From: Rhododendron vialii
Lineage: Eukaryota > Streptophyta > Magnoliopsida > Ericales > Ericaceae
Assembly (NCBI RefSeq): GCF_030253575.1
Contig: NC_080560.1
Location: forward strand, 13,740,001-13,804,000
Length of the DNA stretch: 64,000 nt
Reading direction: 5' to 3'
Under the pieces are notes generated by a model that worked only from the letters and a program-made list of their open reading frames with translations, had not been told where the DNA came from and ran no database searches. Positions within the stretch are counted from its first letter, which is position 1. The number at the start of each line of letters is the position of its first letter. Positions 58,801-64,000 of the stretch are shown piece after piece. The translations under genes were made by a program, and so were the position numbers.

Positions 58801-59600
58801 CCCAATCAAGCCTCAAGGTATATGTGAAATGTTCACAATACCCTTTGTTTAGAAACCCTATAGACTCACTCATTTTACATACTAGCTAGAAGAAGAACGG
58901 CCAAGACCTTATCTCATCCCAAGGGATGACGCTGTGAATCCCAAGGGATAGCCATAAAAGGTCCATGCACGAAGGGGACTCCTAAACTTGATAAGCAACC
59001 GCAGAGTCCCAAGGCGGGGAGGACACTCCAACACCTATCTATTCCCGTCATGAGTGGATGAGACCCAAGGGATTCCTCCCAAGATGCCTATAAAGATACG
59101 AAGGGGACTCCTAAACTTGATAAGCAACCGCAGAGTCCCAAGGTGAGGAGGACACTCCAACACCTATCTATTCCCGTCATGAGAGCGGATGAGACCCAAG
59201 GGATTCCTCCCAAGATGCCTATATAAAGATCAAACCTTCATAACTCAAAGGTATGAAAAATAATACATAATCAATTCCATTCTTTCCACATCTCGACTGA
59301 CTTTTGCATCAGAGGGGCATTAGCGACAACCACGTCGGTGCCATAGTTTGCCGTTTTTTTTTTTTTTTTTTGCAGGTCGTTGATCGAGCACGCCGGAAGA
59401 CCGCTTCATCAGCTTGGAGACTAGAGGTGAGGCATCAGAGGACCTCATTTCCGGAGGTACCCAAAACAACTTCATCAGGGACTTATCGAAAGATTATTGA
59501 GGTTGGGCCATGGCACATTGCAGGGAGACTTCTTCAACAGCGGAAGCCTCAGATGAAGCTAGAGAAAGAACAACTGAGTAGGATTCCTATTTGGGTATAA
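58801..59600 (+). mobile_element. LTR-like sequence (solo LTR or LTR fragment)
   Basis: Contains a U3-like tandem repeat (58969-59226), TATA-type strings (CCTATAAAGAT and CCTATATAAAGATC) and the downstream stretch CTGACTTTTGCATCAGAGGG, which resembles the R/U5 block common in plant gypsy-type and TRIM LTRs, then GCAGGTCGTTGATCGAGC. Exact borders and target duplication not found. No internal coding region. Confidence 0.55.
58969..59226. repeat. 129-bp tandem duplication in the LTR-like sequence
   Basis: The block starting ACGAAGGGGACTCC at 58969 recurs at 59098 with few differences (GGCGGGGAGG/GGTGAGGAGG, an extra GC in GAGAGCGGATG). Confidence 0.92.
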
Positions 59601-61097
59601 TTTTCAAGTGTTCACTTGGAATTTTTGTGGTAGTGGTGGAGTTGTAATGGTAGTGTCGATGGCGGTAGGAGTAATGGTGGTGGTGGTGGTTATAGTGTTG
59701 GTAGTTGCGAAGTGGTGGTGGTGGTATCTATAGTAGTAGTGGTGGCCGGTAGCGGCGGTCAGAGTGGTGGTGGTAGAGTGGTGGAGATGGCGGTGGTGAT
59801 GACAACAATGATAGTGTGCGGCAGTGTAGAGGGTAGTGGTGGAGGAGGAAGGGATTGTAAGCAAAAAGTCATGAATTCAATCAGAATTTTATCCTCCGTT
59901 GAGTGGACAGAGGATAGCAAAACTTTTTTTTTTTTTTGCCATAATTAATTGTAGGAGATTTCATTCATACGAAAATGGAAAACGCATACAACCAAGGACT
60001 ATCTCAAATAGACACAGTGACAGAAAGTCTAGATTACAAACGTATAACTCCAGAACCTTACAACAACAACCACCTCCTAGACGAAAACAATTAAGGTTGA
60101 CCAAAATCTTACAACAGCAACCTTCCTAGACAAAAACAATTCTCAGGTTGACCAACCATTTTTCTTTTTCTTTTTCGTGTTGCTCTTATTTTCGTTTGTT
60201 GTAGTTAAAGAATTTATAGGCATCCCGATTCTGAACACGATCATCCGCATCCTTCGTACGGACAAAATAAGGCCAAAGTACTTTATTTGTTGTCCATAAT
60301 CATATCGATACAACAAGCCAACTTTCTTTTCATGAACAACATCAAAAAAGTCGTTAATAAAATTATCCTCTATTTTGGGTTGTGTTTGGCCACCAAAATG
60401 CATTTGAGGACTGAGCGAGCATGTCAGGACTTGTCGCGTCCAACGTGAAGGACTGGATGTCCTTTTCTAACTTCGTAACCGTGAGCGAGAGTGCTGCGAC
60501 CCTAAGGGCTGAGTCATAGTAATGGTTCGTGGTTTTGTCACAACGAGTGTGGACTTAATAATTTTTTAACCACGTAGGAAAAGAAGTAACAACGTAAAAA
60601 TAACTTCATTAACCGTGTAATAAAGTCAAGGTACAAGGAAAGGTAAAAACCTGAATTACTTGATGAAGTAATTGAGTTGAATGCAATAAAAAATAAGGAT
60701 AGTTTGCTTCGCTGAGAAGGCTTTAGCTGTAAGCGCTGGGCTTGATTGGTATTGAAATCCCTTCTAAATCTTGAGTTCTTCTATTTATAAGCCAAGAAGC
60801 TTCAGGGTTTTGCATGAGATGGATTTTTCCGCCTTGCTCCTTGTGGTGCCACGTGTCCTTGAAACTTCCCCCTCGCTTGAATTGGCGGTTATGGTAATTG
60901 CCCATGTGTTATTTTCTAATCATAGGTGGCGGAAATCGGTTTGATCAAAACCAAGTTTTGAACACAAAAACTGATTCTCCTCTTGAAGACGATTCGAGCT
61001 CAAACGAAAGTCTCAAGCACCGCTTGAGTTATTTGTACGTCCGAGTTGGTCCGACCAAATTTTCTGACGCTGCACACGGAAAGAAGCATCCACGCAG
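59601..61097. other. Low-complexity and unassigned spacer
   Basis: 59620-59860 is a degenerate GGT/GTA triplet-rich tract. 60130-60420 and 60700-61090 hold short unassigned frames; none matches a family I know. Confidence 0.45.
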
Positions 61098-61436
61098 AAG
61101 CATTAAGAAGAAATTAAATAGCCATCCTGTTTGGGTAACTTATTTATGTCACCATCCTAACAGGTTTGAATCATTAAGTTAACATCCTCAAATTCAAATA
61201 AATCCCAAATTACCCTTTCTTTATCCTTATTTTCTAAATATTTTCTAATTTATCTCAATTTTAAAGTCTATTAATCCCCTTGAAACTCTCCTCCCTGTAC
61301 GCACAATCCCCCCACCCTCAAATATCCTCCCGATCTCACATATCCTCTCATAAGATCTCACATATCCTCTCTCAAATTCCTTTCTCGATCAAAACCAATA
61401 ACTTTTGGCTTCCTCCTCTCCACCATTAATCCACCC

Positions 61437-61652
61437 AATCTCAAACCTCAAATCACCGCGGCCGCTTCCATCGCCACCCCAGCCGTCCGCACTTTCTTCT
61501 CCAACATCACCGACACAGTCCGCCACGGCTTCTCCTAGCACTGCCCCTGGTCCGAACTTGTTGACCGCTTCGCCTTCTCCATGCCCGATCCGCTCTCCGA
61601 CGCCACCCACTGCATCCGCAAGAACTACTACTACTTTCGCATCAACTACCTC
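61437..61652 (+). pseudogene. PRA1-family (prenylated Rab acceptor) fragment captured by the Pack-MULE
   Basis: Frame reading TPAVRTFFSNITDTVRHGFS, a TAG (61536-61538) where the family has Gln, then PWSELVDRFAFSMPDPL, SDATHCIRKNYYYFRINYL. This is the N-terminal cytosolic part of plant PRA1 proteins, which act in vesicle traffic at the endomembranes. The transmembrane part is absent; after FRINYL the sequence changes to an unrelated reading (DKSEGALAVRFLSFLSDPAS), perhaps a second captured piece. GC content is far above the element's ends. Non-functional as a PRA1. Confidence 0.82.
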
Positions 61653-62285
61653 GACAAGTCGGAAGGTGCCCTTGCTGTCAGGTTCCTCTCCTTCCTCTCC
61701 GATCCCGCCTCGAACGATTCCGCAGTCGCCACGTCTGACGAGCAGGGTGGTTTGGGTAAATTTGTTGTCGTGTTCAATTTGTATTGTGACCAAACCATTG
61801 AATGAGATTCTCAACAAGGGAGTGTAATATATGTGTTATTTGTGTGATTTTTCAAGAAAGTTGTGCTTTTTCTCAGTTCTATGTAGATCGTTTTGACCTG
61901 ATTTTGGTTTTTAGTTTGGCGATATCCATTTAAATTCGTGCATCTATTCCATCCAAACATGATTAAATGGTAATTTGCAAAAACTTGTCATGATTTTCAT
62001 GATATTTGATGTATTATGTATGGTTGATTTCATGATGGTTTTGCAGAAATATGTCATAATTTCCATGATGTATATGTTGAATATATTTCTGTCATGATTT
62101 TTCGTCATCCATTGTTGTTACCGAGTTTCGTCCAAACTTGATTAAATGATAATTTGCATAAGTATGTCTTGATTTTCATTATTTTTTTTCATAATGTGTG
62201 TGGCTGAAATTAATACCTAAGTATATCAATTTTAGGTATTATGTTTTTCAATTTTTGTCATGTTTGTGAATTGATGATGTTTTGT

Positions 62286-62480
62286 TCATCTACCTCGATT
62301 GAAACCTACACTTCTCAAAACTTGTCATGTTTTTTGATTTTTGTCATGTTTTTGATTTGATCATGTTTTGTCATCTATCTCGATCGAAACCTACACTTCT
62401 CAAAACTTGCTATGTTTTCCGATTTTGTCATGTTTTTTAATTGATCTGGTTTTGTTCATCTACCTCGATCAGGTTTTATC
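62286..62480. repeat. 85-bp imperfect tandem repeat in the Pack-MULE
   Basis: TCATCTACCTCGATTGAAACC at 62286, TCATCTATCTCGATCGAAACC at 62371 and TCATCTACCTCGATCAGG at 62456; the TGTCATGTTTTT motif recurs between them. Confidence 0.8.
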
Positions 62481-62972
62481 ATGTTTTGTGAATTAATCAC
62501 GTTTTCCGGCTTACATATTTGTTTTTGTAAGAGCCGTATTTTCTTGTTAGATTTTAGGGGAATGAAGAAAATTCAAAAGATTAGGTAAGAGAAATGTTTG
62601 AAAGAGGAGAGACAATTGAGATAATTAGAAAAGATAAAAAAAAAAGAAGAGAGAAAGATTTGAAAATTTGGGAGAAAGAAAGGGTAGTTTAGGATTTAAT
62701 TGAATTTGAGGATGAAAAGATAAGTATTTAAACACATTAGGATGAACACTTAAATAAGTATGGTAAAAAGGATGGCTAATTAAGTTCCCCAAGCATTAAA
62801 GTGTTTGGTCAAAGTGAGGTTTAATTGCAGTCCACCTCTTGCAGTTACAAGTTATCCAATCAAAGCCCAGAGGTTTTCAAAGGTCTTACTTTGAACACCA
62901 ACAGACGAGATATTGACGAGACAAGCATTGCCGCAAGCAATTTAGACGGTGTACTTTACGGTTCAAGCTCAA

Positions 62973-63390
62973 ATGGCTAAAGAAACCAATTTCTTTACGC
63001 TACCACGTTTGGAAAATGAGAAATATGAGAATTGGAGTATCCAGATGCGAGTGCTCTTGGAATCCCAAAAGCCATGGGATTCGGTAGACATGGGATATGT
63101 GGAGTATTCCAGGGAGGAAGAAGCGGAGCTTAAAGATGCACAAAAAGTAACGCTTCGTGAAGCACGAAAGAAGGATAGACAGGTGCTGTTGTTAATCTAC
63201 TAAGGGGTAGAAGATGAGAATTTTGAAAAAATCTCTACTGCCACCACTGCCAAAGAAGCATGGGATATCCTTTGAAATACCAATTGAGGGATCAAGAGGA
63301 CGATTCGAGTGCGGCTTCAACTATTGCGAGGAGAGTTTGAAGCATTGCAAATGGAGGATGATGAGACCATATCATCATGAAATTCCTTTT
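62973..63390 (+). pseudogene. Decayed copia gag fragment
   Basis: From ATG 62973: LPRLENEKYENWSIQMRVLL, a TAA at 63201-63203, then FEKISTATTAKEAWDIL, more stops, and RGEFEALQMEDDETIS. These are hallmark blocks of Ty1/copia gag (UBN2/DUF4219 type). At least three stops; the sequence then departs from gag near 63390. No pol follows in the window. Confidence 0.88.
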
Positions 63391-64000
63391 TCGCTATCAA
63401 ATACTCCAAAGCAACGTAATAAAGGAACGAAAAGCAATAATAAGTGAACACAAGAATATACGTGGAAAACCCCTTAAAAAGGGTAAAAACCACGGGAGGA
63501 AATCGAACCACTAAAAGTAATCATTGTGCAGTTACAAACGATCTTAATTAAACAATCATGAATCCTCGCCGACTGACCAAAGATCGATTTGTCAAATCCA
63601 CGTACACCGCACCAAGTGGTTGACTGCCGCACGCCTTGAATCCACAAGTCCTCCGATATACTTCCAGAATCCACTGGAAGAAGGTTTCAAGTGGTTGGAA
63701 CAATGGTTGAAACGAACACTTGAAGTTTATGTAGAAACGTTCATGATCACCGAATCATGTGTAACTCTAAGAGGTAAGAACCAGTCACCATTAGACATTA
63801 CTCAGTATTGGAGACAAAGGTAAACAGCTCTGATATCTTCGGTCACTTAAAAAGCCAGCAGAAATAAATATAAATAGGTTGCTGAAGAAAAAACGGAAGG
63901 TTGCTCGAGCACTGGAAAAACTGTCTTTGAGTTGCTCAAGCACTGAGACTAGGAAACCCTTCCATAGAATCACCAACGTGATTTCTTCTTTCCTGTACAA
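63391..64000. other. Unassigned, probably retroelement-derived
   Basis: 63450-63510 (ACGTGGAAAACCCC..GGGTAAAAACCACGGG) is a string often found in plant LTR-type repeats. No frame of recognisable family to the end of the window. Confidence 0.4.

Larger units (their letters stand above)
61107..62790. mobile_element. Pack-MULE (Mutator-like), 1684 bp, with 9-bp target duplication
   Basis: Flanked by AAGCATTAA at 61098-61106 and 62791-62799. The first ~160 bp and the complement of the last ~190 bp are alignable (TTAAATAGCCATCCT against TTAATTAGCCATCCT; CATCCTCAAATTCAA in both; ACCCTTTCTTT in both), i.e. long terminal inverted repeats typical of MULEs, at roughly 75% identity by eye. No transposase. 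The interior carries a GC-rich PRA1-family fragment on the + strand and an 85-bp tandem repeat, so it is a gene-carrying non-autonomous MULE. Confidence 0.88.

Noticed and set aside
59604-59864. His/Thr-rich or Val/Gly-rich proteins
   Set aside because: They are translations of a degenerate GGT/GTA triplet tract.

Overview
This is nuclear DNA from a flowering plant, most likely a eudicot. The signs are intron-bearing genes with GT..AG boundaries, a CC-NB-ARC-LRR resistance gene of the At4g27190/RPS2-like type, Ty1/copia, LINE, SINE, CACTA, hAT and Mutator-like elements, many MITEs, long (GA)n/(CT)n microsatellites and a piece of chloroplast psbA. No intact conserved housekeeping gene is visible. 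The window is a resistance-gene locus heavily invaded by transposons.

Layout. 1-2.5 kb: a frameshifted SF3B1-like pseudogene on the minus strand, leaving the window on the left, with a foldback MITE at its 5' limit. 3.96-4.18 kb: a psbA fragment (plastid-to-nucleus transfer). 7.1-27.4 kb: one broken minus-strand NB-LRR gene. Its large first exon (CC, NB-ARC, first LRRs) is at 24.6-27.4 kb. At least four further LRR exons, each a whole number of codons, lie at 23.4-23.8, 16.1-16.4, 13.3-13.7 and 8.1-8.5 kb, with a probable last piece near 7.1-7.3 kb. The introns hold a SINE, a Harbinger-like MITE, a truncated LINE, two CACTA ends (one complete non-autonomous element), several foldback MITEs and microsatellites.

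25.66-52.12 kb is the most striking part. A 2504-bp segment (5' part of the NB-LRR exon plus the 3' end of a copia polyprotein) occurs four times in direct orientation (D1-D4). The copies are separated by three almost identical 5483-bp hAT elements, giving an exact 7987-bp period. Every hAT copy has the copia sequence on its left and NB-LRR on its right, with no matching 8-bp target duplication. The NB-LRR is uninterrupted at the left edge of D1 and the copia is uninterrupted at the right edge of D4. This is what unequal crossing-over between two hAT insertions at different sites would leave. SNPs show D2 and D3 to be mosaics of D4-like and D1-like sequence with a switch in a ~330-bp interval. 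D2 and D3 keep open CC-NB-ARC frames whose stop codon is supplied by the hAT terminus. D1 has its own stop at almost the same place, so three near-identical LRR-less CC-NB proteins are encoded. D4 is broken early.

51.8-58.7 kb: two decayed minus-strand copia elements, one holding a solo LTR with its 5-bp target duplication, the other lacking the integrase core and split by a 1.05-kb terminal-inverted-repeat element that carries a Gln/Asn-rich, gene-like insert. 58.8-59.6 kb: an LTR-like sequence with a 129-bp tandem duplication. 61.1-62.8 kb: a Pack-MULE with long terminal inverted repeats, an exact 9-bp target duplication and a captured PRA1-family fragment. 63.0-63.4 kb: a decayed copia gag.

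All assignments were made by reading the sequence. Exon boundaries are inferred from splice consensus and reading phase, and no database or expression data were consulted.
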